A DNA stretch of 44,501 nucleotides from Alkaliphilus serpentinus (GCF_009017255.1 NZ_WBZB01000015.1:1-44501), one strand, 5' to 3'. Counted from the first letter of the stretch, positions 8,726-18,024 are shown. Numbers and translations: made by a program. Notes: a model not told the origin generated them from the letters alone.

Positions 8726-8746
8726 TTTTTCCATATTGTAAATTTC

Positions 8747-8783
8747 ATCAAGGCTAGAGGGTTTCTTCTGGCCTTGATTTTTT
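8747..8783 (+). terminator. rho-independent terminator of rpmE
   Basis: ATCAAGGCTAGA pairs with TCTGGCCTTGAT (one wobble), followed by six T. The short terminator-linked element begins immediately after the T run. Confidence 0.85.
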
Positions 8784-8849
8784 ATTTCATAGGAGTTTGT
8801 TTTAAGTCCTATGAAATGGGAGGTTGTTACGCATGAAATGCTTTTGTTC
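8784..8849 (+). mobile_element. short copy of terminator-linked element
   Basis: It has an 11-bp perfect hairpin (ATTTCATAGGA with TCCTATGAAAT), then GGGAGGTTGTTA, then the right end CATGAAATGCTTTTGTTC. The left 46 bases and right 18 bases nearly match the ends of the 231-base copy at 33288-33518, so this looks like an internal deletion derivative. No ORF. Confidence 0.65.
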
Positions 8850-8955
8850 TTGCTTTCTTGATAGAGAGAGCTATGATATGGACACATTCTACTTTCAAAT
8901 ATTAAAAATCTGTCATATAATGTATTTATACGACTAAGGAATAGGGGGATGAAAT

Positions 8956-9543
8956 ATGGTAGATACTATGGAGTATTCTAAAAATGGTAGTATTGAAGTG
9001 ATTGTTGGCTCGATGTATGCTGGTAAAAGTGAAGAGCTAATTAGGAGGATTAATAGGGCAAGAATAGCTGATTTAAAGGTTATGGCCTTTAAGCCTAAAA
9101 TAGATAATCGTTACTCAATAGAATACATAACCTCCCATAATGGAAAGCAAACAGAATGTATTTCTGTGGATAATTCAGCAGAAATTATTGATATAATTAA
9201 AGATCAAGTATATGATGTTTTGGCTATAGATGAAGTACAATTTTTTGATGAAGGAATTATAAAGTTATGTCAAGAGGCTGCTGATAAGGGAAAGCGTGTT
9301 ATTTGCTCCGGACTTGATATGGACTTTAGGGGTGAGCCCTTTAAGGTGGTGCCCCATCTTATGGCAATTGCTGAAAACGTTTTAAAACTAACAGCCATCT
9401 GTATGGTTTGTAAACTCCCTGCCACAAGAACCCAAAGGCTTGTTAATGGTAAGCCTGCCAATTACAATGACCCCATCATCCTTGTAGGTGCTAAGGAAGC
9501 CTATGAGGCGAGATGTAGGAAGTGCCATCAGGTGGTTTATTAA
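8956..9543 (+). CDS. tdk: thymidine kinase
   Basis: 195 residues, class II thymidine kinase. P-loop [14 protein letters not shown], the DEVQFFD motif, the lasso region, and a structural zinc site made of CMVC and the C-terminal CRKC. It phosphorylates thymidine (and deoxyuridine) to dTMP for nucleotide salvage. ATG 8956 follows AGGGGG at 7 bases. It has its own terminator at 9613. In many Firmicutes tdk is followed by yqhQ/prmC/prfA; here those genes only resume at 21.2 kb. Confidence 0.95.
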   Translation: MVDTMEYSKNGSIEVIVGSMYAGKSEELIRRINRARIADLKVMAFKPKIDNRYSIEYITSHNGKQTECISVDNSAEIIDIIKDQVYDVLAIDEVQFFDEGIIKLCQEAADKGKRVICSGLDMDFRGEPFKVVPHLMAIAENVLKLTAICMVCKLPATRTQRLVNGKPANYNDPIILVGAKEAYEARCRKCHQVVY

Positions 9544-9612
9544 AAATGGAAATTTAATAAACATTAGGTATAATTATTAAGTTTAGTATTTAATTAAATA
9601 ATAAATTGCTGA

Positions 9613-9646
9613 AACCACAAGGATTATATAATCCTTGTGGTTTTTT
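9613..9646 (+). terminator. rho-independent terminator of tdk
   Basis: Perfect 15-base palindrome arms (AACCACAAGGATTAT and its complement) followed by T6. Confidence 0.9.
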
Positions 9647-9695
9647 ATGTATTTTAAGGGGAATGTTTAAACACTAAATTGATATAAAAAAGTCT

Positions 9696-9723
9696 TTGCA
9701 AAATGAAAGGAATGTATTATAAT
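9696..9723 (+). promoter_or_regulatory. promoter of the liv operon
   Basis: TTGCAA (9696-9701), 16 bases, TATAAT (9718-9723). The predicted start leaves an unusually long leader of about 220 bases before livK. I searched this leader by eye for T-box and other riboswitch cores and saw none. The rest of the 9544-9947 gap is AT-rich with only the tdk terminator. Confidence 0.6.
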
Positions 9724-9947
9724 GAATTTATGATTTTTAAAGAAAGACAAATGTACATATGATATGAACAAAATAAACTTTTCATGTAATAATTATTCAT
9801 CATACAAAAAAAACCTTATAAAAAAATTATAGGTACTAAAATTTAACTGGAATAAATTTAGAAAATGAAAAGTATCTTTTGGTATATTCACCTTCGTATA
9901 AGAAGGGATTATATATAGCAATTACAAACATAAAAGGAGGAATTGAA

Positions 9948-11093
9948 ATGAAGAAGAGTTTATTAGTGGTACTGATATTAGTGCTAATTGCTTCGCTTTT
10001 TCTAGCAGGATGTAGCAAAGAAGAAGAAGACGTAATAAAGATTGGTGTATTTGAGCCTATAACCGGTGCCAATGCAGCGGGTGGAGAACTGGAGGTTGAA
10101 GGAGTTAAGCTGGCCAACAAATTATATCCTGAGGTTCTTGGCAAGAAGGTTGAGTTGGTCATCGCTGATAATAAGTCGGATGTAGTTGAAGCAGCCAGTG
10201 CTGCAGCTAGACTTGTTGACAGGGATAAGGTGGTTGCAATTGTTGGAAGCTGGGGAAGCGGTTTCTCTATGGCAGCAGGAGATATCGTTAGAGATGGCAA
10301 GGTTCCTGCAGTAGCTGCTTCAGCAACTAATCCCCTTGTAACATTAGACAATGATTATTACTTCAGAGTATGCTTCATTGACCCCTTCCAAGGAACAGTT
10401 ATGGCAAACTATGCCTACAACAACTTAGGTGCAAAGAAGGTGGCCATCGTTAGAGAGGTAAATAATGACTATGCCGTCGGTTTGGCCAAGTTCTTTGAAG
10501 ATGCTTTTGTTGAGCTAAGTGGAGATAGTAATGCTATAGTAGCAGTAACCAATTATAACACTGGAGATCAAGATTTTTCATCTCAGCTTCTTAATATAGC
10601 CAGCAAAAATCCTGACGTGATATTTGCCCCAGGGAACTTTACGGAATCAGCCCTAATTATTAAGCAGGCCAGACAATTGGGTATTGACGTACCTTTTATA
10701 GGTGGAGATACATGGGAGACACCTGAATTTATAGAGGTTGGTGGAGCAGATGTTGAGGGAGTAGTATTTTCTACCTTCTTCACTTCAGAGGTTCCGATAA
10801 CCAAGGAATCAGAGAAATTCTTAGCAGAATATAGAAAGGAATATAACAAAGAACCAGCGGCCGTTACAGCTTTAGGCTATGATGCTTATATCTTAATTTT
10901 AGATGCCATTGAAAGGGCAGGCTCAACAGACCCTGTTAAGATTCGAGAAGCAATAGCTAAAACTCAGAATTTTGAAGGGGCTGCAGGAATTATAACCCTT
11001 GATGAAAACGGCGATGCTGTTAAGAGTGCTGTAATAAAAACCGTTAAGGATGGCAAGTTCACTTATCTAGACACCATCGAGCCAATACAATAA
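9948..11093 (+). CDS. livK: branched-chain amino acid ABC transporter, substrate-binding lipoprotein
   Basis: 381 residues from ATG 9948, chosen because AAAGGAGG lies just upstream and a lipoprotein signal follows at once; a longer frame from 9879 has neither. The signal peptide ends in the lipobox LFLAGC with Cys22 as lipid anchor. The mature part is a type I periplasmic-binding fold (IKIGVFEPITGANAAGG…, AIVGSWGSG, GGDTWETPEF). It should capture leucine/isoleucine/valine or another small amino acid or amide outside the membrane; ligand identity is not determined by what I can see. It heads a complete livKHMGF set. Confidence 0.92.
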   Translation: MKKSLLVVLILVLIASLFLAGCSKEEEDVIKIGVFEPITGANAAGGELEVEGVKLANKLYPEVLGKKVELVIADNKSDVVEAASAAARLVDRDKVVAIVGSWGSGFSMAAGDIVRDGKVPAVAASATNPLVTLDNDYYFRVCFIDPFQGTVMANYAYNNLGAKKVAIVREVNNDYAVGLAKFFEDAFVELSGDSNAIVAVTNYNTGDQDFSSQLLNIASKNPDVIFAPGNFTESALIIKQARQLGIDVPFIGGDTWETPEFIEVGGADVEGVVFSTFFTSEVPITKESEKFLAEYRKEYNKEPAAVTALGYDAYILILDAIERAGSTDPVKIREAIAKTQNFEGAAGIITLDENGDAVKSAVIKTVKDGKFTYLDTIEPIQ

Positions 11094-11100
11094 TCAGAAG

Positions 11101-11166
11101 GGGACAGGGGGACAGGCACCTTGTCCCAGGGAATAAACTGGGACAAGGGACCTGTCCCCCTGTCCC
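11101..11166. repeat. REP/BIME-like palindrome between livK and livH
   Basis: The outer arms GGGACAGGGGGACAGG (11101-11116) and CCTGTCCCCCTGTCCC (11151-11166) are perfect 16-base complements. The inner arms CTTGTCCCAG (11120-11129) and CTGGGACAAG (11138-11147) are a further perfect 10 bp around an 8-base loop. G-rich GGGACAGG units like this resemble REP sequences mobilised by REP-associated Y1 transposases (family knowledge). In the transcript it would form a very stable hairpin that could protect livK mRNA or reduce read-through into livH. No T run follows. Confidence 0.8.
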
Positions 11167-11193
11167 AACTAAAAAACAATGAGGTGGTAGTAT

Positions 11194-12102
11194 ATGTTCT
11201 TCCAGGATATGACCTTTGAATTGTTCATGCAGCATCTTACCAACGGAATTTCTCTGGGTAGCTTATATGCATTAATTGCAATAGGCTACACCATGGTTTA
11301 TGGAATATTACGATTGATTAACTTTGCCCATGGTGAAATTTTTATGATGTCTTTATATTTTGCTTTTTACGGGGTGGCAATGTTTGCAATGCCTTGGTAT
11401 GTAGCATTTATTGTAACGATTATTCTCACATGCTTAATGGGGATGCTGGTGGAAAGGGCTGCCTATAAAACCCTTAGAGACTCCCCCAGAATTACTGTGA
11501 TGGTATCTGCAATTGGAGCTTCTTTCTTCTTGCAAAACCTAGCAGTGGTTTTATTTGGTGGCAGACCTAAGGCCTTTCCAACGGTAGGTCTATTTACTGA
11601 TGTACTAAAGATTGGTACGGTTTCATTACAAAGACTTACTTTAATGATTCCTATAGCAACGATGGTATTTTTGTGGGGCTTACTATATCTAGTCAACAAA
11701 ACCAAAACAGGAATGGCCATGAGGGCTGTTTCCAAGGATCATGAAACTGCTAGGTTAATGGGGGTTGATGTCAATCGCACCATTACCATAACCTTTGCTG
11801 TAGGATCTATTTTAGCGGCTTTAGGGGGAATCATGTGGGGAATGAAGTTTCCGCAAATTCAGCCTACTATGGGTGTAATGCCAGGGTTAAAGGCCTTTAT
11901 AGCAGCAGTATTAGGGGGTATAGGAAACATCCACGGGGCAGTAATAGGTGGATTCCTCCTTGGAATTGGGGAAATCCTGCTGGTGGCATTCCTGCCAGAG
12001 CTAACGGGTTATAGAGATGCCTTTGCCTTTATTATGCTTATAGCAATATTACTATTAAAGCCTACTGGTATTATGGGCGAAAAAATATCTGAGAAGGTGT
12101 AG
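11194..12102 (+). CDS. livH: branched-chain amino acid ABC transporter permease LivH
   Basis: 302 residues, about eight membrane segments. It carries the LivH signatures NGISLGSLYALIAIGYTMVYGILRLINFAHGE near the N-terminus (in pieces) and the ABC-contact loop MRAVSKDHETARLMGVDVN. It forms the membrane channel with LivM. ATG 11194 follows GAGGTGG. It comes 100 bases after livK, the gap being filled by the large palindrome, and 3 bases before livM. Confidence 0.94.
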   Translation: MFFQDMTFELFMQHLTNGISLGSLYALIAIGYTMVYGILRLINFAHGEIFMMSLYFAFYGVAMFAMPWYVAFIVTIILTCLMGMLVERAAYKTLRDSPRITVMVSAIGASFFLQNLAVVLFGGRPKAFPTVGLFTDVLKIGTVSLQRLTLMIPIATMVFLWGLLYLVNKTKTGMAMRAVSKDHETARLMGVDVNRTITITFAVGSILAALGGIMWGMKFPQIQPTMGVMPGLKAFIAAVLGGIGNIHGAVIGGFLLGIGEILLVAFLPELTGYRDAFAFIMLIAILLLKPTGIMGEKISEKV

Positions 12103-12105
12103 CTT

Positions 12106-13161
12106 ATGAAGAGACGAAATTTAGCTTTATCAATTATTGCAATAGCTTTACTGCTACTGTTCCTTATATTTGCCGACAGTAGCCTAGATTCCTATCAAAA
12201 AAGAATTCTAAATCTTTGTGCGATCTATGTTATTTTGGGTTTAAGTATGAATTTAATTAATGGCTTTACTGGCCTCTTTTCCCTAGGCCATGCAGGATTT
12301 ATGGCAGTAGGGGCCTATACAACTGCCCTCCTAACAATGTCCCCTGCCATCAAAGAGCAAACCTTTTATTTAGAGCCTATAGTAGCTCCTTTGGCAAACC
12401 TTAATATGCCTTTTTTACCAGCTTTATTAATGGCGGGTATTCTATCAGCCTTTGTGGCCTTCATAATAGGTGCTCCAGTTTTAAGGCTTAAGGGAGATTA
12501 CTTGGCAATAGCCACATTGGGCTTTTCGGAAATTATACGAATCATATTCACCAATACCCAATCCATTACCAACGGCTCCTTAGGGCTTAAATCTATACCT
12601 CCCCACACAAATCTGTGGTGGAGCTTTGGAGGGGCTGCCTTAACGGTGATCTTTATGGTATTTTTAATTAAAAGCAGCTATGGTAAGGCCTTTAAAGCCA
12701 TCCGAGAGGACGAAATTGCTGCTGAAAGTATGGGGATAGGTTTATTTAAGCATAAGATGTTATCCTTTGTAACAGGAGCCTTTATTGCAGGTGTTGGCGG
12801 AGGTCTTCTAGGAAGTTTATTAGGAGCAATCAATCCTAATATGTTTAGATTTGTTCTCACCTTCAACGTATTGCTTGTTATTGTTTTAGGTGGTATGGGA
12901 AGTATTACGGGCACTGTTATATCCGCCTTTGTAGTTACCTCAGGACTGGAATATCTAAGGTTTTTGGATGAGACCATTGATTTGGGTTTTATTGAGATAC
13001 CAGGGGTTGCAGGCTTGAGAATGGTGGTTTTCGCATTGCTTCTGATGATGGTGGTTGTTTTCTTTAGGAATGGTTTAATGGGAACCAATGAGTTTAGTTG
13101 GGATAAGCTAATAAGCTTCTTAAAGAGAAAATTCCCTTTTAAAAAGGAGGTGGGCCACTAA
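12106..13161 (+). CDS. livM: branched-chain amino acid ABC transporter permease LivM
   Basis: 351 residues, hydrophobic, with eight to ten membrane segments. LivM features include LSMNLINGFTGLFSLGHAGF, LRLKGDYLAIATLGFSEI and the EAA-like loop FKAIREDEIAAESMGI. Partner permease of LivH. Its stop overlaps the livG start by one base, which indicates translational coupling. Confidence 0.94.
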   Translation: MKRRNLALSIIAIALLLLFLIFADSSLDSYQKRILNLCAIYVILGLSMNLINGFTGLFSLGHAGFMAVGAYTTALLTMSPAIKEQTFYLEPIVAPLANLNMPFLPALLMAGILSAFVAFIIGAPVLRLKGDYLAIATLGFSEIIRIIFTNTQSITNGSLGLKSIPPHTNLWWSFGGAALTVIFMVFLIKSSYGKAFKAIREDEIAAESMGIGLFKHKMLSFVTGAFIAGVGGGLLGSLLGAINPNMFRFVLTFNVLLVIVLGGMGSITGTVISAFVVTSGLEYLRFLDETIDLGFIEIPGVAGLRMVVFALLLMMVVVFFRNGLMGTNEFSWDKLISFLKRKFPFKKEVGH

Positions 13162-13934
13162 TGACATTACTACTAAAAACCGATGGTATAACCATGAAAT
13201 TCGGTGGACTAACGGCTGTAAAGGATCTCAATCTTGAGATAAATCAAGGGGAGATTGTGGCATTAATTGGTCCCAACGGTGCTGGTAAAACCACAGCCTT
13301 TAATATGATCACAGGAGTATATAAACCAACGGAGGGAAAGATTCACTTCTCGAAAAAAGATATAACGGGTTTAAAGCCCCATCTAATTACTAAGCATGGT
13401 ATGGCTAGAACCTTTCAAAACATCAGATTGTTTAAAGAACTAAGTGTTATGGATAATGTACTAATAGCCAACCATCTTCACTTAAAGGCCAGCTACTTAG
13501 AATCCATATTACACCTGCCAAGATATAGACAACAAAAAAATGCCTCTGTAAAAAAGTCAGAATTCTTACTGGAACGATTGGGACTATCGCAATTTAAGGA
13601 TGAGAAGGCCAGCAGCCTTCCCTATGGTCTCCAAAGAAGGTTAGAAATCGCTAGGGCATTAGCAACTGATCCAAAACTGTTGTTATTAGATGAGCCAGCA
13701 GCTGGAATGAATCCAAAGGAAACCGACGATTTAACCCATTTCATTAAAGAAATAAGGGATGAGTTCCAATTAACGATATTATTAATAGAGCATCACATGT
13801 CTGTTGTAATGGGAATATCCGACAGAATATACGTACTAGATCATGGAATAACCATTGCTGTGGGAAACCCTCAAAGCATTCAAAATGATCAAAAGGTAAT
13901 AGAGGCATATCTGGGGGTGAGTGAAGATGCTTAA
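13161..13934 (+). CDS. livG: branched-chain amino acid ABC transporter ATPase LivG
   Basis: 257 residues. Walker A GPNGAGKTT, the LivG-typical ARTFQNIRLF stretch, an ABC signature replaced by LPYGLQRRLEIARAL (the LSGGQ variant usual in LivG), Walker B LLLDEPAAGMN and the switch His in IEHHM. It energises the LivHM channel from the cytoplasm. AAAAAGGAGG lies upstream of the ATG, within the end of livM. Confidence 0.95.
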   Translation: MTLLLKTDGITMKFGGLTAVKDLNLEINQGEIVALIGPNGAGKTTAFNMITGVYKPTEGKIHFSKKDITGLKPHLITKHGMARTFQNIRLFKELSVMDNVLIANHLHLKASYLESILHLPRYRQQKNASVKKSEFLLERLGLSQFKDEKASSLPYGLQRRLEIARALATDPKLLLLDEPAAGMNPKETDDLTHFIKEIRDEFQLTILLIEHHMSVVMGISDRIYVLDHGITIAVGNPQSIQNDQKVIEAYLGVSEDA

Positions 13935-14646
13935 GATTGAAAATTTAGTAGTTTCCTATAATTCTATTGAAGCAATCAAGGGAATAACCTTAGAGGTAAA
14001 TGAGGGGAAAATCGTTTCATTAATTGGTGCCAATGGTGCCGGTAAAAGTACTACCTTAAAGTCTATAGTAGGATTGGTAAAGCCTCAAAGGGGCTCCATA
14101 ACCTACCAAGGGAAGGACCTTTTGAGTACACCCACAAAGGACATGGTAAAGCATGGGATTACCCTTGTACCTGAGGGACGAAGGGTTTTTGCCAATTTAA
14201 CGGTTTTAGAGAATCTTAAAATAGGAGCCTATTCTAGAAAAGACGAAAAAGAAGTTCAAAAGGACTTAGAATGGGTTTATGAGCTCTTTCCTAAACTAAA
14301 GGAAAGAAGCTGGCAGCAGGCGGGGACCCTTTCTGGAGGAGAACAACAGATGCTAGCCGTTGGTAGGGGTCTAATGTCTAGGCCCAAGCTCCTGATGATG
14401 GATGAGCCTTCCTTGGGTTTGGCCCCTTTAATCGTAAAGGAAATCTTTCATATAATTAAGGAAATCCATAAACAAGGAGTAACCATACTTTTAATTGAGC
14501 AAAATGCCAATGCTGCTTTAAAGATCTCTGACGAAGCCTATGTGTTGGAAACTGGATTAATTTCTATGAAGGGCAAGGGTAAAGAACTACTGGAGAACAG
14601 TGATATCATCAAGGCCTATCTTGGTGAAACTGCGGGGCATAAATAA
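13927..14646 (+). CDS. livF: branched-chain amino acid ABC transporter ATPase LivF
   Basis: 239 residues from ATG 13927, which is spaced about 7 bases from GGGGGTGA; a GTG at 13921 is possible but too close. Walker A GANGAGKST, the LivF-type LVPEGRRVFANLTVLENL, signature LSGGEQQMLAVGR, Walker B LLMMDEPSLGLAP and IEQNA. It forms the heterodimer with LivG. The start lies inside the end of livG, so the pair is coupled. A terminator follows at 14678. Confidence 0.95.
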   Translation: MLKIENLVVSYNSIEAIKGITLEVNEGKIVSLIGANGAGKSTTLKSIVGLVKPQRGSITYQGKDLLSTPTKDMVKHGITLVPEGRRVFANLTVLENLKIGAYSRKDEKEVQKDLEWVYELFPKLKERSWQQAGTLSGGEQQMLAVGRGLMSRPKLLMMDEPSLGLAPLIVKEIFHIIKEIHKQGVTILLIEQNANAALKISDEAYVLETGLISMKGKGKELLENSDIIKAYLGETAGHK

Positions 14647-14677
14647 TCAATTTAAAGAAATCCTAAAGGGTAAATAG

Positions 14678-14705
14678 TAGCTTAGATGATTCTAGGCTAC
14701 TTTTT
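14678..14705 (+). terminator. terminator of liv operon
   Basis: GTAGCTTAGA pairs with TCTAGGCTAC (one wobble), followed by T5. Confidence 0.8.
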
Positions 14706-14724
14706 AATTACTTTTAAAATAAGC

Positions 14725-14753
14725 TTGTATACTATGGGGGGGTATGGTATATT
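14725..14753 (+). promoter_or_regulatory. csoR-copA promoter with CsoR operator
   Basis: TTGTAT (14725-14730), 17 bases, TATATT (14748-14753). The spacer holds ATACTATGGGGGGGTATGGTAT, a pseudo-palindrome with a central G run of the kind bound by CsoR. Apo-CsoR there would block polymerase, and Cu(I) binding would release it (family knowledge). Confidence 0.75.
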
Positions 14754-14773
14754 ATTTTTAGGAGGGGATTTAA

Positions 14774-15067
14774 ATGGAAAAAAAAGAGAGAATGCCATCG
14801 GATCAATCGATTCAGGTGCAAAAATCCATAATGGATAGATTAAATCGAGTAGAAGGACAGATTAGGGGTATTAAAAATATGATTGAAAAAGGTACCTACT
14901 GTGATGATGTAATTATTCAAATTGAAGCTTCCAGATCAGCCCTTAGCTCAATCGCATTGATATTACTTGAGGGACATTTTAAAAACTGTATAGCCCAAGA
15001 GATTCGACAGGGTGATGACGAAGCCGTTGAGGCAGCCTTAAAGATTATAAAAAAACTCATTAAATGA
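14774..15067 (+). CDS. csoR: copper-sensing repressor CsoR
   Basis: 97 residues, all helical, of the CsoR/RcnR (DUF156) family: RLNRVEGQIRGIKNMIE near the N-terminus. The Cu(I) ligands Cys43 (GTYCDD), His68 and Cys72 (EGHFKNC) form the C-H-C set that marks copper sensors rather than nickel or formaldehyde sensors. It sits 14 bases before copA and behind a promoter with a matching operator, so autoregulation with copA is expected. AGGAGGGG precedes the ATG. Confidence 0.93.
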   Translation: MEKKERMPSDQSIQVQKSIMDRLNRVEGQIRGIKNMIEKGTYCDDVIIQIEASRSALSSIALILLEGHFKNCIAQEIRQGDDEAVEAALKIIKKLIK

Positions 15068-15081
15068 AGGGATAGATTTGT

Positions 15082-17556
15082 ATGGACAATAGAAATGTAA
15101 AAGCTACCTTTGGAGTAGAAGGTATGACCTGTACTGCTTGCGCCAAGGCGGTTGAAAGAAAACTGTCTAAGGAAGACGGGGTAATACAGGCCAACGTCAA
15201 CTTTGCTACGGAAAAGCTTTCTGTAGAGTATGTAGAAGACAAAATAACAAAGGAAGAGATTTTTAACATTGTGAAGGGAATTGGTTATCTGCTTAGGGAA
15301 GACAGGCAGCTGAAGGAAATAAACATACCCATTGGGGGGATGACCTGCAGCTCATGCGCAGCGGCTGTTGAAAGAAAGCTTAAGAAGCTTGATGGAGTAG
15401 CTGATATTTCTGTTAACCTTACAACGGAGAAGGCTCATATTAAGTATGACAGTAGTAAGCTGAGGATTTCCCAGATAAAGCAAGAAATTGAGAAAGCAGG
15501 ATATAAGGCCCTAGATATTGAAAGGGAAGCCTCTGTGGATAAAGAAGGAGAAAGGCGACAAAGGGAGATTAGCACCCTATGGATAAAGTTTGTGATATCA
15601 GCAATATTTACAGCACCACTCCTTTATATAGCTATGGGACATATGGTAGGGCTCCCTTTACCTGCAATTATTGATCCCCATCATCACCCAATAAATTTTG
15701 CCATGCTACAGCTAGTATTAACCATCCCTGTAATGGTGGCGGGCTACAGATTTTATACAGTAGGGTTTAAGTCTTTAATTAGAAGAAGTCCTAATATGGA
15801 TTCATTAATTGCCATTGGAACAAGTGCAGCCTTTATATATGGTTTATATGCAATCTATGAGATCTTGAAGGGTAACAGCCATATGGTGATGGAGCTATAC
15901 TTTGAAACGGCTGCAGTAATTATAACCTTAATATTACTAGGAAAATATCTAGAAGCTGTTTCAAAGGGCAAAACCTCTGAGGCCATCAAAAAACTGATGG
16001 GAATGCAACCGAAAACTGCAATTGTAATACAGGATGGTAAAGAAATTGTGATCCCCATCGAAGAGGTTGAGGTGGGGGATGTAGTTTTAGTGAAACCTGG
16101 TGAAAAAATCCCCGTTGATGGTGTTGTGGTTGAAGGTAACACCTCTGTGGATGAATCGATGCTGACGGGGGAAAGCATCCCTGTAGAAAAGCATCAAGGA
16201 GACAAGGTTATTGGAGGTAGTATTAACAAATATGGAGGAATAAAGTTTGAAGCTACCAAGGTAGGAAAGGATACAGCCTTATCTCAAATCATCAGATTGG
16301 TGGAGGAGGCTCAGGGTTCTAAGGCACCTATTGCAAAAATGGCAGATATTATTTCAGGTTATTTTGTGCCGGTTGTCATGGGTATTGCAATATTAGCCTC
16401 TGTACTATGGTATCTAACAGGTGAGTCTACTGTATTTTCTCTAACGATATTTATATCTGTATTGGTAATCGCTTGCCCTTGTGCTCTGGGCTTGGCTACA
16501 CCAACGGCCATAATGGTGGGTACTGGTAAAGGAGCTGAAAATGGCGTTTTAATTAAGGGCGGAGGCGCTTTAGAAATGACCCATCGTATTAAAACCATTG
16601 TTTTTGATAAAACAGGAACCATAACAGAAGGGAAGCCTAAGGTTACGGATATTATTACCAAAGGTAAATTTAGTCAAGAGGATATTCTGATATTGGCAGC
16701 ATCTGCAGAGAGGGGCTCCGAACATCCCCTGGGTGAAGCCATTGTTAAGGAACACAAAGATAAAAACCTAAACTATAGAGATGCTAAGGACTTTAAAGCC
16801 ATACCTGGTCACGGTATAGAGGTAACAATAGATGGAGGGCAGGTTCTTTTAGGAAATAAAAAGCTTATGAAGGAAAGGAATATAACCATTAGTCTAGAGG
16901 AGGCCTCTGATAATTTGGCCAACGAAGGGAAAACCCCTATGTATATTTCTATAGACAATGAATTAGAGGGAATTATTGCTGTAGCCGATGTTGTAAAGGA
17001 AAATAGTAAACTAGCAATTGAAAAGCTTCATAGGATGGGTATACAGGTTGCCATGATTACAGGAGACAACAAACGAACTGCCCAAGCCATTGGTAAAGAG
17101 GTAGGAATAGACATCATTTTGGCTGAGGTACTGCCGGAGGATAAATCCAACGAGGTTAAAAAGCTCCAAGGGGAAGGCAAAAAGGTTGCTATGGTTGGAG
17201 ATGGAATTAATGATGCTCCTGCCCTTGCTCAAGCAGATGTAGGAATAGCCATTGGTTCTGGTACCGATGTGGCAATGGAATCGGCAGATATCGTATTAAT
17301 GAAGAGTGACTTAATGGATGTTGTTACTGCAATCCAATTAAGTAGAGCAACTATTAAAAATATCAAACAAAACCTATTCTGGGCCTTTGCCTATAATACG
17401 GCAGGAATACCCTTGGCAGCAGGTGTACTCCATATATTTGGTGGACCTTTGTTAGATCCGATGTTTGCTGCGGCTGCCATGGCCCTAAGCTCAGTATCGG
17501 TTGTAACCAATGCATTAAGGCTTAAAGGCTTTAAACCCCAGCTGGGAGATAAATAA
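15082..17556 (+). CDS. copA: copper-exporting P1B-type ATPase
   Basis: 824 residues. Two N-terminal heavy-metal-associated domains with GMTCTAC (Cys17/Cys20) and GMTCSSC, then the P-type core: TGES actuator motif ([10 protein letters not shown]), intramembrane CPC (residues 465-467), phosphorylated Asp509 in [14 protein letters not shown] for nucleotide binding, and [13 protein letters not shown] His-rich HHHP stretch lies in the loop between the first membrane helices (near residue 200). CPC with the partner motifs and the csoR neighbour indicate Cu(I) export. Full length. Confidence 0.95.
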   Translation: MDNRNVKATFGVEGMTCTACAKAVERKLSKEDGVIQANVNFATEKLSVEYVEDKITKEEIFNIVKGIGYLLREDRQLKEINIPIGGMTCSSCAAAVERKLKKLDGVADISVNLTTEKAHIKYDSSKLRISQIKQEIEKAGYKALDIEREASVDKEGERRQREISTLWIKFVISAIFTAPLLYIAMGHMVGLPLPAIIDPHHHPINFAMLQLVLTIPVMVAGYRFYTVGFKSLIRRSPNMDSLIAIGTSAAFIYGLYAIYEILKGNSHMVMELYFETAAVIITLILLGKYLEAVSKGKTSEAIKKLMGMQPKTAIVIQDGKEIVIPIEEVEVGDVVLVKPGEKIPVDGVVVEGNTSVDESMLTGESIPVEKHQGDKVIGGSINKYGGIKFEATKVGKDTALSQIIRLVEEAQGSKAPIAKMADIISGYFVPVVMGIAILASVLWYLTGESTVFSLTIFISVLVIACPCALGLATPTAIMVGTGKGAENGVLIKGGGALEMTHRIKTIVFDKTGTITEGKPKVTDIITKGKFSQEDILILAASAERGSEHPLGEAIVKEHKDKNLNYRDAKDFKAIPGHGIEVTIDGGQVLLGNKKLMKERNITISLEEASDNLANEGKTPMYISIDNELEGIIAVADVVKENSKLAIEKLHRMGIQVAMITGDNKRTAQAIGKEVGIDIILAEVLPEDKSNEVKKLQGEGKKVAMVGDGINDAPALAQADVGIAIGSGTDVAMESADIVLMKSDLMDVVTAIQLSRATIKNIKQNLFWAFAYNTAGIPLAAGVLHIFGGPLLDPMFAAAAMALSSVSVVTNALRLKGFKPQLGDK

Positions 17557-17570
17557 ACTAAAAAGATATT

Positions 17571-17604
17571 AAGGAGAGCATAATAGATGTATGCTCTTCT
17601 TTTG
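17571..17604 (+). terminator. terminator of csoR-copA
   Basis: AGAGCATA and TATGCTCT pair around a 7-base loop, followed by TCTTTT. Weaker than the others because the stem is 8 bp. Confidence 0.65.
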
Positions 17605-17636
17605 CGTTAACTTTAAGTAAAGTTTCATTTAATACA

Positions 17637-17677
17637 TTGACATTTATCTATATGATGGGCATAATATACATAGATAA
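17637..17677 (+). promoter_or_regulatory. ars promoter with ArsR operator
   Basis: TTGACA (17637-17642), 17 bases, CATAAT (17660-17665). An 8-base inverted repeat TTATCTAT (17644-17651) and ATAGATAA (17670-17677) spans the -10 box, a good position for an ArsR operator. GGAGGTG follows for the arsR start. Confidence 0.75.
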
Positions 17678-17706
17678 TAATCAATGTGATGGAGGTGATT
17701 TGAATT

Positions 17707-18024
17707 TTGAAGGAGGTAGAGGTATTTAAAGCCTTAGGGGACGAGGGTAGATTAAAGATTCTATCTATGCTATCTCAGCATGAGTTGTGTGCCTGTGATA
17801 TTCAGGATACTCTGAATCTAACCCAACCAACTATATCCCACCATATGAGAATCCTCCAGAAAGCAGGCTTAGTAGAGGTAGAAAAAAGAGGGAAATGGGC
17901 ATTCTATACCTTAAATAAGGATGCTTTTCATGGGTTGCAGGATTACTTGAAGGATATAATATCCCCAACAGATGAAGAAAATTTCCCTATATCTAAATGT
18001 GATTGTGATGGTTTTAGAAAATAA
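17707..18024 (+). CDS. arsR: arsenite-responsive repressor ArsR
   Basis: 105 residues from a TTG start with GGAGGTG 9 bases upstream. Winged-helix ArsR/SmtB family: FKALGDEGRLKIL, then ELCACD, the alpha-3 metal-binding motif for As(III)/Sb(III), then the recognition helix LTQPTISHHMRILQKAGLV. It should repress its own operon and release on arsenite. acr3 starts 37 bases downstream, and arsC follows acr3. Confidence 0.93.
   Translation: MKEVEVFKALGDEGRLKILSMLSQHELCACDIQDTLNLTQPTISHHMRILQKAGLVEVEKRGKWAFYTLNKDAFHGLQDYLKDIISPTDEENFPISKCDCDGFRK

Noticed and set aside
9724-9947. Long liv leader as a possible T-box or amino-acid riboswitch
   Set aside because: No GGTGG-containing T-box core, no terminator-antiterminator pair and no specifier region could be found by eye.
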